Shown one piece after another: positions 33,691-44,693 of a stretch of DNA of 64,000 nt. Every line of letters starts with the position of its first letter. Positions within the stretch are counted from its first letter, which is position 1. The stretch covers positions 1 to 64,000 of the forward strand of contig JACABE010000012.1 of assembly GCA_013377005.1 (NCBI GenBank). The letters are read 5' to 3'. The notes under the pieces were generated by a model. The model searched no databases, was not told the DNA's origin, and saw nothing but the letters and a program-made list of their open reading frames with translations. The position numbers were made by a program, and so were the translations under genes. This DNA comes from Bacteroidota bacterium. Its GTDB lineage: Bacteria > Bacteroidota > Bacteroidia > Bacteroidales > JACABE01.

Positions 33691-33727
33691 AAGGTTAAAG
33701 GTTAAAGGATAAAGTATAAAGTAAAAT
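33691..33727. repeat. Short ~7-bp tandem repeat
   Basis: AAGGTTAAAGGTTAAAGGATAAAGTATAAAGTAAAA. Confidence 0.8.
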
Positions 33728-33755
33728 GCGATAAATAATCAAAAACTAAAGAGAA

Positions 33756-34589
33756 ATGACTATTGATGAAATTATTGAAAATGCACTTTTAGAAGATATT
33801 GGTGATGGCGATCATACATCACTTTCTTGCATTCCTGTTAATTCTTTCGGTAAAGCTAAATTATTGGTAAAAGAGGAAGGAATTATTGCCGGAATTGAAA
33901 TAGCTCGTAAGGTATTCGAAAAAGTGGATAAATCTGTTATATTTAATCAATTACTAAAAGATGGCGACGAAGTAAAACCAGGTGATATTGTTTTTACGGT
34001 TGAGGGAAACCCTATTTCATTATTATCTTCAGAGCGATTGGCTTTAAATTTCTTACAGCGCATGAGTGGTATTGCCACAAAAACGCATCAAATGGTAAAG
34101 CTTCTCGAAGGATTAAACACCAAACTATTAGATACCCGCAAAACAACTCCAAATCTTCGTTTGTTAGAAAAAATGGCTGTAAAAATTGGTGGTGGCGAAA
34201 ACCATAGATTTGGCTTATACGATATGATTATGATTAAAGATAATCATGTTGATTTTTCGGGAGGAATTAGAAATGCAATAACCAACGTTAACCAATATCT
34301 GAAATCTAAAAACAAGAACTTAAAAATAGAAATAGAAGTCCGTAATTTTGATGAACTAAATGAAGTTTTAGCAATTGGAGGCATTCACAGAATTATGCTT
34401 GATAATTTCACACCAGAAAACCTAAAAAAAGCAGTTGGAATTATTAATGGACTTTACGAAACAGAAGCTTCCGGTGGAATTACCGAATTAAGCTTACGTC
34501 AATATGCAGAAACCGGAGTAGATTTTATTTCAGTAGGCTCGCTAACACATCATATCAAAAGTTTAGATTTAAGTTTAAAAGCTTATTAA
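33756..34589 (+). CDS. nadC: Nicotinate-nucleotide pyrophosphorylase (carboxylating)
   Basis: LEDIGDGDHTS; DTRKTTPNLRLLEKMAVKIGGGENHRFGLYDMIMIKDNH. Confidence 0.97.
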   Translation: MTIDEIIENALLEDIGDGDHTSLSCIPVNSFGKAKLLVKEEGIIAGIEIARKVFEKVDKSVIFNQLLKDGDEVKPGDIVFTVEGNPISLLSSERLALNFLQRMSGIATKTHQMVKLLEGLNTKLLDTRKTTPNLRLLEKMAVKIGGGENHRFGLYDMIMIKDNHVDFSGGIRNAITNVNQYLKSKNKNLKIEIEVRNFDELNEVLAIGGIHRIMLDNFTPENLKKAVGIINGLYETEASGGITELSLRQYAETGVDFISVGSLTHHIKSLDLSLKAY

Positions 34590-34679
34590 TCTCATACTTT
34601 TTCTATTTTTGATTAGTTTCAACAAATGAAAAAATTCTATAATAGTTTATTAGTATACTTTGCATAGCAATCATTTAAT

Positions 34680-35630
34680 ATGTTAGAAGATATTTATCAA
34701 AAATTCATTCATTGGAAACCAATATTTTTAATTATTAGTTTTTCAAAGCAATTAGTTTTACCTGGTTTTGATGGCATTCCTTTTTTTGATGTTTCATTAT
34801 TCTTTTTTAAAGGAATACAAAAGGGCTATATTACACAAAGAGCATCTTCTTTGTCCTTTAACTTCTTCTTAGCTTTATTTCCTGCTATCATATTCTTTTT
34901 TACATTAATTCCCTATCTTCCTATAAGTAATTTTCAAACTACACTCTTTGAAATCTTACAAACATTTCTTCCAACAAATGCTTTTGAAACTGTAAAATCA
35001 ACCATCAGCGATATTATTACAAATAAAAGAAGTGGCTTATTGTCTGTAGGCTTTATAATGACCTTATACTTTGCAACCAATGGAGTAAATGCTATCATTG
35101 ATGCTTTTAATCAAACTTACCATACTGTAGAATCTCGTTCATGGATCAGGCAACGATTAATTTCAATCTTTTTAGTAGTCATTTTATCCGTATTATTAAT
35201 TATATCCATTTCACTTATTACATTTGGTTCTTTTATACTTAAATACTTAGTTAATCATAGTGTTCTGAAAAGCCAATTAACTATTTATCTTTTATTGGCC
35301 GGTAAATGGATTGTTTTACTAGCCATGTTATTTTTTAGTGTTTCCTTCTTATACTATTTTGCACCGGCGAAAAAAAAAACTTTCCGTTTCATATCAGCAG
35401 GTTCAACATTAGCTACATTTTTAATCTTAATAATTACTTTAGGTTTTAACTATTATGTTGCTAATTTTTCAAAATACAATGCATTATATGGCTCCATTGG
35501 AACCTTAATTATTATATTGATGTGGATTTATTTTAATGCAATTATCCTTTTGATTGGTTTTGAGTTAAACGCAAGCATATCAAATGCAAAAAAGAAAGGT
35601 AAAGAAATCAAAGAATTAAAAATACAATAA
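34680..35630 (+). CDS. YihY/virulence factor BrkB family protein
   Basis: Multi-TM; ITQRASSLSFNFFLALFPAIIFFFTLIP. Confidence 0.92.
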   Translation: MLEDIYQKFIHWKPIFLIISFSKQLVLPGFDGIPFFDVSLFFFKGIQKGYITQRASSLSFNFFLALFPAIIFFFTLIPYLPISNFQTTLFEILQTFLPTNAFETVKSTISDIITNKRSGLLSVGFIMTLYFATNGVNAIIDAFNQTYHTVESRSWIRQRLISIFLVVILSVLLIISISLITFGSFILKYLVNHSVLKSQLTIYLLLAGKWIVLLAMLFFSVSFLYYFAPAKKKTFRFISAGSTLATFLILIITLGFNYYVANFSKYNALYGSIGTLIIILMWIYFNAIILLIGFELNASISNAKKKGKEIKELKIQ

Positions 35631-36796
35631 TGCTGCAGAAAATTAAAATACTAACGATTATAGGTACAAGACCTCAAATTATTAAGGCTTCAGCAATTAG
35701 CAGAGCAATCAAAAACCATTTTAAGAATGCAATTAATGAAATTATTTTGCATACAGGGCAACATTATGATACTAACATGTCAGAGGTTTTTTTTAATGAA
35801 TTGAAGATCCCAAAACCCAATTACAATTTAAACATTGGCTCTGGAACACACGGTAGCCAAACCGCTGATATGATAAAAGGAATAGAAGAAATCATCGTCA
35901 AAGAGCAACCCGACTGTATGATTTTATATGGAGACACTAATTCTACCCTAGCAGGAGCCATCGCTGCTTCGAAATTACATTGCAAAATTGTACATATTGA
36001 AGCAGGATTACGTTCTTACAATAAAACAATGCCAGAAGAAATAAACCGCATCCTTTGCGACCACTGTTCTACACTACTTTTTTCGCCTACTAAAACCGGA
36101 TATCAAAATTTAATAAAAGAAGGATTTGCAGTAAATAACACCTCGCCATTTACCGCTGATAATCCTAAAATATACTATTGCGGTGATATTATGTTTGACA
36201 ATACATTGCATTTTTCAGAAATAGCCTCCCAAAAAAGCGGAATTCTAAAGAAATATAATCTTAAAAAAAACGCTTATGTTTTAGCAACTATTCATCGCGA
36301 TAACAATACAGATAATCCTGAACGTTTGTCAAATATTTTTGAAGCAATTTTAAGTATTGCTAAAAACAATAACATTGACTTTGTTATTCCCTTACATCCA
36401 CGTACTACCAAAGTATTGAAAGAAAACCTATCTTCCGATATTTATTACGAACTAATGAATAATAAATATATTAAAATTATAGAACCTGTTTCTTTTCTCG
36501 ATATGATTGAGTTAGAAAAACATTCGATTTTAATTGTCACAGATTCAGGTGGAGTACAAAAAGAAGCCTATTTCCTTCAAAAACCTTGTATTATTTTACG
36601 TCCTCAAACTGAATGGGTTGAATTAATAGAACATGGCAGTTCAATTATGGCTGATGCAGATGTAAATAAAATAATTAATGCAGCTAATACGCTTTTATCG
36701 AATAAATCCACAAGCTTTCCGCCCATATTTGGCAATGGTAAAGCTGCTGATTTTATTTGCGAAGAGATACTAAGTAATTTTATACCAATCAAATAA
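35630..36796 (+). CDS. wecB: UDP-N-acetylglucosamine 2-epimerase (non-hydrolysing)
   Basis: IIGTRPQIIKASAISRAI; TGQHYDTNMS; VHIEAGLRSYNKTMPEEINRI; TDSGGVQKEAYF. Confidence 0.95.
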   Translation: MLQKIKILTIIGTRPQIIKASAISRAIKNHFKNAINEIILHTGQHYDTNMSEVFFNELKIPKPNYNLNIGSGTHGSQTADMIKGIEEIIVKEQPDCMILYGDTNSTLAGAIAASKLHCKIVHIEAGLRSYNKTMPEEINRILCDHCSTLLFSPTKTGYQNLIKEGFAVNNTSPFTADNPKIYYCGDIMFDNTLHFSEIASQKSGILKKYNLKKNAYVLATIHRDNNTDNPERLSNIFEAILSIAKNNNIDFVIPLHPRTTKVLKENLSSDIYYELMNNKYIKIIEPVSFLDMIELEKHSILIVTDSGGVQKEAYFLQKPCIILRPQTEWVELIEHGSSIMADADVNKIINAANTLLSNKSTSFPPIFGNGKAADFICEEILSNFIPIK

Positions 36797-37261
36797 AAAA
36801 AATGAGAATAAATATAAGTAAACATGTAATATTTTAAACAACTATCTTTTCGTTTTATATAAATACTCATTTTTCAAATAAACCAAGACAGTATAGAAAA
36901 GTGTTAAATCAAAATATTTTTTATAGAGCTACTTGTATTAAATGTAAATAAAATTGCATCAATACGCAAATAATCAGGTATAAAATTCTTTTAAATACTA
37001 AATCAATAATACTATTCTTACCTTTAACTTTGATTTTTCTACCTTTAACTGGTTTTATGGAAAAAATAGCATTGTTTTTGGTTTTGATAAATATATTTTC
37101 CTACTTTTGTAAAAATTTTAAAACAATAAAAATAATGTTTTAAAGTTAATGAATTAATCGGTTACAAAAATTATTTTTCTTGTAATCAGTTTTTTTAAAG
37201 AGAAATTCAATAATTATTTAAATAAATACAAATTTTATTAACAATCAAATTTATCAAAAAA

Positions 37262-38068
37262 ATGAAAAAAAACGATGAATTATCAAGCAGTTTAAAAACC
37301 TGGTTTTCAGCTTTAGTTATTCCATTAGCAGTGATAGTAGCTACATGTATTTACATATTTATTTTAGGTAATGGAAGCAATTTTCAGGGTGGTAACAGTA
37401 GCGGTAATCCTTTACCTGGTAATTACTTAGCTACAGTTTACAAAGGTGGTTTTATTGTTCCTATTTTAATGTCTTTATTAATCATTGTATTGACATTTAC
37501 AATCGAAAGATTTTTTACAATTACAAAAGCAAAAGGTAAAGGTTCTGTAACTGCATTTGTTAAAAAAGTAAAACAATCTGTTGCAAATAATGATTTAAAT
37601 GCTGCAGTTGAAGCATGTAACAAACAAAAAGGATCTGTTGCAAATGTTATTTATTCTGTTTTAATGCGTTACAAAGCACTTGAGAATGATCAAACCATGA
37701 ACAAAGATCAAAAATTAATGTCAATTCAAAAAGAAATTGAAGAAGCTACTTCTTTGGAATTACCTGGTTTAGAACAAAATTTAGTAATTTTAGCAACTAT
37801 AACTTCGGTATCAACTTTGTTAGGGTTATTAGGTACAGTATTAGGTATGATTCGTGCTTTTGCAGCGTTAGCAAATGCAGGTGCTCCTGACTCAGTAGCT
37901 TTAGCAACCGGTATTTCAGAAGCTCTTATTAATACTGCTTTTGGTATTGGTACTGCTGCATTAGCAGTTGTCTTCTATAATGTGTTTACTACACAAATTG
38001 ACAAATTAACATACAGTATTGACGAAGCTGGTTTCAGCATCGTGCAGACTTACGCTGAAAAACATTAA
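37262..38068 (+). CDS. MotA/TolQ/ExbB proton channel family protein
   Basis: ISVSTLLGLLGTVLGMIRAFAALA-type signature (ITSVSTLLGLLGTVLGMIRAF). Confidence 0.94.
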   Translation: MKKNDELSSSLKTWFSALVIPLAVIVATCIYIFILGNGSNFQGGNSSGNPLPGNYLATVYKGGFIVPILMSLLIIVLTFTIERFFTITKAKGKGSVTAFVKKVKQSVANNDLNAAVEACNKQKGSVANVIYSVLMRYKALENDQTMNKDQKLMSIQKEIEEATSLELPGLEQNLVILATITSVSTLLGLLGTVLGMIRAFAALANAGAPDSVALATGISEALINTAFGIGTAALAVVFYNVFTTQIDKLTYSIDEAGFSIVQTYAEKH

Positions 38069-38088
38069 TAAATAAAAAAACAAGTAAA

Positions 38089-38697
38089 ATGCCGAAAGTA
38101 AAAGCAAAGCGAAAAAGTACCTGGGTTGATATGACCGCCATGTGTGATATGGCATTCTTATTACTCACGTTTTTTATGCTCACTTCTAATTTTACAGTAA
38201 AAGAACCTATTCAAGTTGATACTCCATCTTCAATTTCAGAAATTAAAATACCTGAAACTAATATCATGAAGGTTATTGTTGACAAAGATGGAAAAGTTTT
38301 CTTTGGAATTGACGGACAGGAAAAGAGAATAAGTTTATTGGAAAAAATAGGTGAAGCTTATAAAATAAACTTTACACAAAAAGAAAAACATGAGTTTAGT
38401 TTAGTAACTTCATTTGGTCAACCATTAGAAAAAATGAAAGCATATCTTGCATTGACTCCTGAACAAAGAGATTTGAAAGAAAATGCTGTAGGTATTCCAA
38501 CAGACTCACTCAATAATCAGTTTAAAGATTGGGTTAGAGCTGCAAGAGCTGTAAATAGAGAAATTAAGATAGCAATAAAAGCTGATCAGAAAACACCTTA
38601 TCCCAAAATTAAGAATGTTATGAACACATTACAGGACTTAAATGAATGTAGGTTTAATTTGATTACAAGCCTAGAAGAAGTACCTAAAAATTTATAA
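38089..38697 (+). CDS. ExbD/TolR family biopolymer transporter
   Basis: VDMTAMCDMAFLLLTFFMLTSNF. Confidence 0.93.
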   Translation: MPKVKAKRKSTWVDMTAMCDMAFLLLTFFMLTSNFTVKEPIQVDTPSSISEIKIPETNIMKVIVDKDGKVFFGIDGQEKRISLLEKIGEAYKINFTQKEKHEFSLVTSFGQPLEKMKAYLALTPEQRDLKENAVGIPTDSLNNQFKDWVRAARAVNREIKIAIKADQKTPYPKIKNVMNTLQDLNECRFNLITSLEEVPKNL

Positions 38698-38719
38698 ACA
38701 ATATTAAATTTATAAAGAA

Positions 38720-39337
38720 ATGGCAGAATTAAACACCGAAGGAAAAGGTGGTAAACATAAAGGGAAATCTAAAAAGGTTTCAACAAGGGTGGATCTTACC
38801 CCAATGGTTGACTTAGCTTTCTTACTGATTACTTTTTTTATGCTTACAACTTCAATGTTAAAGCCTCAAACAATGGAGCTTGCAATGCCTTCAAAAGATA
38901 CACCTACGGATCCTCCAAAACTTAAACAATCATTAGCGGTAACCGTTATCCTAGGTAAAGATAATAAAGTGTTCTATTTTTTTGGAGCTAAAGATGAGAA
39001 AACAGGTGCTGATCCCAAAATTGAAACGACTGATTTTGGTCCTAATGGAATCAGAAAAGTTCTATTAGATAGAAACAGGGAAATTATTGTGAAAGTTGAT
39101 GAATTGCGAAAGCAAAATGCAGATAGAAAAATATCTGATGACACACTTAAAGTGAGAATTAACCGCGAAAAATCTGTTAAAACTGCTCCTATGGTTTTGA
39201 TAAAAGCTACCGATGATTCATCCTATAAAAATTTAGTAGATATACTCGATGAAATGATGATTTGCAATATTGGCAAATATGCTATTATTGATATTACACC
39301 TGAAGATCTAGCTAAAATAAAAACGTTGAACCTCTAA
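38720..39337 (+). CDS. ExbD/TolR family biopolymer transporter
   Basis: RVDLTPMVDLAFLLITFFMLTTSM. Confidence 0.94.
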   Translation: MAELNTEGKGGKHKGKSKKVSTRVDLTPMVDLAFLLITFFMLTTSMLKPQTMELAMPSKDTPTDPPKLKQSLAVTVILGKDNKVFYFFGAKDEKTGADPKIETTDFGPNGIRKVLLDRNREIIVKVDELRKQNADRKISDDTLKVRINREKSVKTAPMVLIKATDDSSYKNLVDILDEMMICNIGKYAIIDITPEDLAKIKTLNL

Positions 39338-39349
39338 AAATTAAAAGTC

Positions 39350-40156
39350 ATGTCAGATAAAGTAAATATCTATTCAGATGAATGGTGCGATATGGTTTTT
39401 GCAAATAAAAACCATGAATATGGGGCTTTTGTTCTAAGAAAAGGTTCATCAAGACGACATTTGAGAGCAATATTAATAGCAGTAATATTTTTTACGTTGG
39501 CGGTAAGTTCTCCTGTAATTTTAAAAACAATACTTCCTGAGAAAAAAGTTGCCTTTGATGAAGTAACAAAAATAACAGATGTTAAACTTGATAAACCTAA
39601 AGAGGATAAAGTAATAATAGAAGAAGAACAGCCAATTTCAAAAAGTACAATTCAATTTGTACCTCCTGTTATTAAAGCTGATGAAGACGTTCCTGATGAT
39701 GTAGAAATTAAAACACAAGATGATTTATCACAATCAAAAGAAATTATTTCTACTACAACATTTAAAGGAGATGATGTAAATGGTGTTGATCCAAGTGAAC
39801 TTAATACTAATCAAAAAATTGCGGATGACGGTGGCGAAGGTACTCCATTTACAATTGTGGAACAACAACCGGATTTTCCAGGTGGAGAAGCAGAAATGAA
39901 AAAATTCTTGCTTCAGAATATGAAATACCCAACTATGGCCAGAGAATCTGGAATAGAAGGTACTGTTTTTGTAACATTTGTTGTTAGTAAATCTGGGAAA
40001 ATTTCAAGTATTAAAATACTTCGTGGTATCGGAGGTGGTTGCGATGAAGAAGCAATTCGAGTAATCAAAATGATGCCGGAATGGAAACCAGGTAAACAAA
40101 ATGGACAGGCTGTTCCTGTTCAGTTTAACATGCCAATCAAATTTTCTTTGCAATAA
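39350..40156 (+). CDS. Energy transducer TonB
   Basis: KYPTMARESGIEGTVFVTFVVSKSGKISSIKILRGIGGGCDEEAIRVIKMMPEWKPGKQNGQAVPVQFNMPIKF. Confidence 0.95.
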   Translation: MSDKVNIYSDEWCDMVFANKNHEYGAFVLRKGSSRRHLRAILIAVIFFTLAVSSPVILKTILPEKKVAFDEVTKITDVKLDKPKEDKVIIEEEQPISKSTIQFVPPVIKADEDVPDDVEIKTQDDLSQSKEIISTTTFKGDDVNGVDPSELNTNQKIADDGGEGTPFTIVEQQPDFPGGEAEMKKFLLQNMKYPTMARESGIEGTVFVTFVVSKSGKISSIKILRGIGGGCDEEAIRVIKMMPEWKPGKQNGQAVPVQFNMPIKFSLQ

Positions 40157-40401
40157 TGGAAATACAAAACGACAAAAAAGGACAATGGAAAAATATATTA
40201 CATAAAATGCTCGAAAAATTAGCTTATGTAATGGTTGTCTTTTATTTCGTTTTATCTCTTTTTTTGATGCTTACTAATATATTTTCCGCATCACTGAATC
40301 CTATTCAAAGGTATTCAGTGGGCGGAATTTTATTTATTTATTCAATATTCAGAGCTTATCGTATTTATTTATCACAAAAAGAAACCAATGAAAATAAATA
40401 A
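40156..40401 (+). CDS. Small membrane protein
   Basis: 81 aa, two TM segments, inside the tonB operon. Confidence 0.7.
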   Translation: MEIQNDKKGQWKNILHKMLEKLAYVMVVFYFVLSLFLMLTNIFSASLNPIQRYSVGGILFIYSIFRAYRIYLSQKETNENK

Positions 40402-41341
40402 ATTTCCAATTTATCCTTATCTATTATTTTTATTATCTTTAATCTTTGTAATATCCTGTAATTCAAAGCAACAATATAGTGATACTCCAACTACAGGGTC
40501 AATTTCTATTGCCGTTGATGAAACTTTTAAACCCATTGCACAAGCAGAAATTGATGTTTTTCAGGCTATTTATAATTCTACTTCGATAAAGCCATCTTAC
40601 GATAACGAAAATCTAGCATTTAAGAAACTACTTAATGATAGTGTTAGAATGATAATTTGTTCTAGAAAATTATATCAGTTTGAAAAAGATATCTTTGAAA
40701 AGAAGAAATTTTACCCCAAAGAAATAAAAATTGCAACTGATGCTATTGCTTTAATTGTTAACCCTTCAAACAAAGATACTATCATTAGTATTGACAATTT
40801 AAAAGATATTTTAAATGGGAAAATTACAAGCTGGAAGCAAATTTATCCAACTTCAAAATTAGGGAAAATTACGTTGGTATTTGATAATCAGAATTCAAGT
40901 ACTGTTCACTATTTAATTGATTCTGTAAGTAAAGGTGATACATTATCTAATACGCTCTCCGCATTAAATATTAATACTGATGTTATAAGCTATGTATCTA
41001 AAAATGCTAATGCGATTGGTATAATTGGCACAAGTTTTGTAAGTGATAGAGATGACTCTACATCATTATCATTTTTAAACAGTATTAAAGTAATGTCAGT
41101 CAGCAAAGAACATATAGCAACCTATGAGAATAGTTTTAAACCCTATCAAGCGTATATCGCAACTAAGCAATATCCATTGGTAAGGGATATTTATATTATT
41201 CTTTCAGAACCTCGCACCGGTCTTGCATCTGGATTTACATCTTTTATTACTAGTGATAGAGGACAAAGAATTATTCTTAAATCTGGGATTTTGCCAGCAA
41301 CTAGACCAGTGAGGATTATCAATGTTAATAACGAATTATAA
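40388..41341 (+). CDS. PstS-like substrate-binding lipoprotein
   Basis: Lipobox VISCNSK; IKIATDAIALIVNPSNKDTIISIDNLKDILNGKITSWKQ. Confidence 0.88.
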   Translation: MKINKFPIYPYLLFLLSLIFVISCNSKQQYSDTPTTGSISIAVDETFKPIAQAEIDVFQAIYNSTSIKPSYDNENLAFKKLLNDSVRMIICSRKLYQFEKDIFEKKKFYPKEIKIATDAIALIVNPSNKDTIISIDNLKDILNGKITSWKQIYPTSKLGKITLVFDNQNSSTVHYLIDSVSKGDTLSNTLSALNINTDVISYVSKNANAIGIIGTSFVSDRDDSTSLSFLNSIKVMSVSKEHIATYENSFKPYQAYIATKQYPLVRDIYIILSEPRTGLASGFTSFITSDRGQRIILKSGILPATRPVRIINVNNEL

Positions 41342-41353
41342 TAAAAAAACATT

Positions 41354-42988
41354 ATGAACTACCAGAAAAAAACAACAAAATATTCATTAATTAGCATTTT
41401 TATAATTTTGATGTTAAATGTTAGTTTTGTGAATGCTCAATTTGATTCTTATGGCGATAAGCTATTAAAAATGAATCAATTTAAAACAGCAAAATCTTAT
41501 TTTTTACATAAAATAAATGAAAAGCCCAATGATGTTTCAATTCTTTATTATTTAGGTGAAACTTATTATAATCTGGGCAAAACAGATTCTGCAGAGTATT
41601 ATTTTAACAAAGGCATCTCTTTGGTCCCAAATGATATTTACTTAAATATTGGCGTTGGAAAAATTCTTTTGGATAAATCGAATATTTCTGAAGCAAAAAA
41701 ACTGTTTGAAAGAGCTAATTCTTTAGCTAAATATAAGGATGTTACTGTATTATCAACAATAGCAGATGCTTTAATTAGTACAAAGAATAAACAATTTGAT
41801 TTGGCAAACGAATATTTGCTTAAGGCAAAAGAAATTAATAAGACCAAATCTATTATTCACATAGTTTCCGGTGATTTGAATAGTATTCAATTGAATTTAG
41901 GAGAAGCTGCTAATGATTATGAAAGAGCTTTCTATTTTGACCCACAATGTACAGAAGCATATTATAAATTAGGTAGAATTTATAATATTGCAAGAAACTA
42001 TAAAGAAAGTATTAAAGCTTTTGAAAGTGCATTAAAAATAGATTCAGCCTACATTCCCGTTTGGAGAGATTTAGCAGAAATGTACTATGCTTATGGTCAT
42101 TATCAAGAAGCAAGTGATGCTTTTGCTAAATATATTCAGTTAACAGAACCTGATTTAAATGACAATATCCGTTATGCAACTATACTTTACTTTAACAAAG
42201 AATATACAAAATCTTTAACGGAAACAAATAATGCTTTACTTAAAGATCCAAAAAACTTTGTGATGAAAAGATTGAATACTTACAATTTGTATGAAACCAA
42301 TGATTTTACTAAAAGTTTGAGTGCAATAAATGAATTTTTCAAAATAACACCTGAAAGTAAAATAATTGCACAGGATTATGAGTATTACGGCAAAATATTA
42401 AGTAAGAACAATATGGACTCTCTTGCAATTATTGCTTTTGAAAAAACCATCGCAATGGATAGTAGTAAAAAAATGTTTTATGAAAACATTGGTAAGTCTT
42501 ATGATAAATTAAAAAAATATGAAAAAGCTGTTATCGCTTATGAAAAACTGATATCATCAGAAAAAAATCCTTTATCAACTGAATATTTTCAATTGGGTAA
42601 AAGTGCATATTATTCTGGAGCACCTCTTATAAATGCTGAAGACACTCTTAGAAAAATGATTTATTTACAAAAAGCTGATACTTCTTTTTCAAAAGTAATT
42701 GAATTATCACCCAATTCACATTTAGGCTATTTATGGAAAGCACGTATTAATGCATTAATTGACTCTAAAACTACAGTTGGACTTGCAAAGCCATGGTATG
42801 AAAAAGTAATTGCTATATTAGAACTTACCCCCGGTAAAGGTACAAAAGACCTTATAGAAGCCTATGGTTATTTAGGTGTTTATTATATAAAAAATGATGA
42901 TAATAAAACTTCAAAAATATACTGGAATAAAATTTTAGAACTAGATCCAGCGAATGTTGACGCATTAAAATATAAAGATTTTAAATAA
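41354..42988 (+). CDS. TPR-repeat protein
   Basis: Multiple TPR motifs (AYYKLGRIYNIARNYKESIKAFESALKID etc.). Confidence 0.9.
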   Translation: MNYQKKTTKYSLISIFIILMLNVSFVNAQFDSYGDKLLKMNQFKTAKSYFLHKINEKPNDVSILYYLGETYYNLGKTDSAEYYFNKGISLVPNDIYLNIGVGKILLDKSNISEAKKLFERANSLAKYKDVTVLSTIADALISTKNKQFDLANEYLLKAKEINKTKSIIHIVSGDLNSIQLNLGEAANDYERAFYFDPQCTEAYYKLGRIYNIARNYKESIKAFESALKIDSAYIPVWRDLAEMYYAYGHYQEASDAFAKYIQLTEPDLNDNIRYATILYFNKEYTKSLTETNNALLKDPKNFVMKRLNTYNLYETNDFTKSLSAINEFFKITPESKIIAQDYEYYGKILSKNNMDSLAIIAFEKTIAMDSSKKMFYENIGKSYDKLKKYEKAVIAYEKLISSEKNPLSTEYFQLGKSAYYSGAPLINAEDTLRKMIYLQKADTSFSKVIELSPNSHLGYLWKARINALIDSKTTVGLAKPWYEKVIAILELTPGKGTKDLIEAYGYLGVYYIKNDDNKTSKIYWNKILELDPANVDALKYKDFK

Positions 42989-43045
42989 TTTTTCTATTTC
43001 AGAATTAAGTTGACTAACTAAAAACATTTTCTTAAAAAACAAATA

Positions 43046-43075
43046 ATAAACCCTGGTCATTTGACTGGGGTTTAT
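43046..43075 (+). terminator. Terminator after TPR gene
   Basis: AATAAACCCTGGTCATTTGACTGGGGTTTATT. Confidence 0.7.
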
Positions 43076-43195
43076 TATTTACAACTCATTGAGAGACTTT
43101 ATTCTGTTAAATTTACCTGAAAAATATTAAAAAAATCTAATATTTTTTTTTATTGTTAATAAAAAAACAGTAATATTGTACAAAAAAAATAAACA

Positions 43196-43768
43196 ATGTC
43201 AGATAGTCATAATCATTTAATTGATAACTCCTTATCTGGGAAAATAAAACAGAATGTAGGCGTTTCTTTAGCAAGGTGTTATCAATGTGGAAAATGTTCT
43301 GCTGGTTGTCCGGTTTCTTCAGATATGGATTTTCCACCTAGCCTACTAATTAGAAAACTTCAAACTGGTTTACCTGAACACGAAGAAGAAGTACTTCGTT
43401 CAAAAAGCATTTGGTATTGCCTAACTTGTGAAATGTGTATCAGCCGTTGTCCAATGGAAGTAGATATACCTCCTATGATGGATTATCTGAGGAGTGAATC
43501 ATTAAGATTACATAAAGCAAACCCTGCTGCAAAAAATATTATTAAATTTCATAAAGCTTTTTTGGATTCAATAGAACAAACAGGCAGGTTATATGAAATG
43601 GGATTAATAGTTGATTATAAAGCCAGGGCTCTTAATCTAATACAGGATGTTGCACTGGCACCCAGCATGTTTGCTAAAGGAAAATTGAAAATTATGCCTG
43701 AGTTGATTAAAAATCGCAAAAACATCAAGCAGATTTTCAAGAAAACAATCAACAAAAAGCAAAAGTAA
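43196..43768 (+). CDS. hdrC: Heterodisulfide reductase subunit C-like
   Basis: RCYQCGKCSAGCPVSSDMDFPP; WYCLTCEMCISRCPMEVDIPPMMDYLR. Confidence 0.9.
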   Translation: MSDSHNHLIDNSLSGKIKQNVGVSLARCYQCGKCSAGCPVSSDMDFPPSLLIRKLQTGLPEHEEEVLRSKSIWYCLTCEMCISRCPMEVDIPPMMDYLRSESLRLHKANPAAKNIIKFHKAFLDSIEQTGRLYEMGLIVDYKARALNLIQDVALAPSMFAKGKLKIMPELIKNRKNIKQIFKKTINKKQK

Positions 43769-43787
43769 ACACTAAATAAGCAAAAAA

Positions 43788-44693
43788 ATGAAACTTGGAT
43801 TTTATCCCGGATGTTCATTGGAAGGAGCTTCCAGAGAATATAACGAATCAGTAATGGCTATTGCAGAAGAGATGGGAATTGAATTGGTTTCCATTCCTGA
43901 TTGGAATTGTTGTGGTGCAACAGCTGCACATAATATGGATAAAGAATTGTCGCTTTCGTTGCCTGCACGTAATCTTGCATTGGCAGAAGAAGCAGGACTA
44001 ACTGAATTGGTTGTTCCATGTGCTGCCTGTTACAGCAGATTCTGTGCTACTCAGCATGAATTAAAGCATGACGAAAATCTTCATAAAAAGATTAATGGTA
44101 TTATTGAAAAAGAATATAAAGGCAATTTACGTATATTAAATGTAATTCAGTTTATTGAAGAATTTATCATTGATAAATTAGAGGATAAAATGAAATTTGA
44201 AATTAATAAAAAGGTAGCTTGTTATTATGGATGTCTTTTAGTTCGTCCAAATAAAGTTTTAAACTTTGATCGTACAGAAGATCCTCAGACCATGGATGCT
44301 GTAATGAAGAAACTAGGTGCTGACTCAATTGATTGGGCTTTTAAAACCGAATGTTGCGGAGCAGGATTTTCTGTTTCTTTTACCGAAACTGTAGGTCGCC
44401 TTTCTGGTCAGATTATTGAAGATGCAGTGCATAGAGGCGCTGAAGCAATGATAGTTGCCTGCCCGATGTGTCATTCTAATTTGGATATGCGACGTCCTGA
44501 AATAGATAAATATAATAAGAAAAAATCAGATATGCCGATAATATATATTACTCAGGCTATCGGACTTGCATTAGGTATCGATAGAAAAAAACTTGGATTA
44601 CAACGCCATTTTGTACCTGTTAAACTTAATGATTTTAAGCCTTATACCAAGAAAACGGAAGTTGAAAATCCACAAAAAATGGAGGTTGAATAA
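43788..44693 (+). CDS. hdrB: Heterodisulfide reductase subunit B-like (two CCG motifs)
   Basis: FYPGCSLEGASREYNES...WNCCGATAAH...YYGCLLVRP...ECCGAGFS...CPMCHSNLD. Confidence 0.92.
   Translation: MKLGFYPGCSLEGASREYNESVMAIAEEMGIELVSIPDWNCCGATAAHNMDKELSLSLPARNLALAEEAGLTELVVPCAACYSRFCATQHELKHDENLHKKINGIIEKEYKGNLRILNVIQFIEEFIIDKLEDKMKFEINKKVACYYGCLLVRPNKVLNFDRTEDPQTMDAVMKKLGADSIDWAFKTECCGAGFSVSFTETVGRLSGQIIEDAVHRGAEAMIVACPMCHSNLDMRRPEIDKYNKKKSDMPIIYITQAIGLALGIDRKKLGLQRHFVPVKLNDFKPYTKKTEVENPQKMEVE

Noticed and set aside
28366-36796. Prophage or conjugative element in the accessory-looking stretch
   Set aside because: No phage structural, portal, terminase, relaxase or T4SS genes; contents are ordinary metabolic and cell-envelope genes.
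36870-37260. Long AT-rich intergenic region upstream of the exbB-like gene as an unknown RNA
   Set aside because: No convincing conserved stem or riboswitch signature visible by eye; most likely a promoter region.
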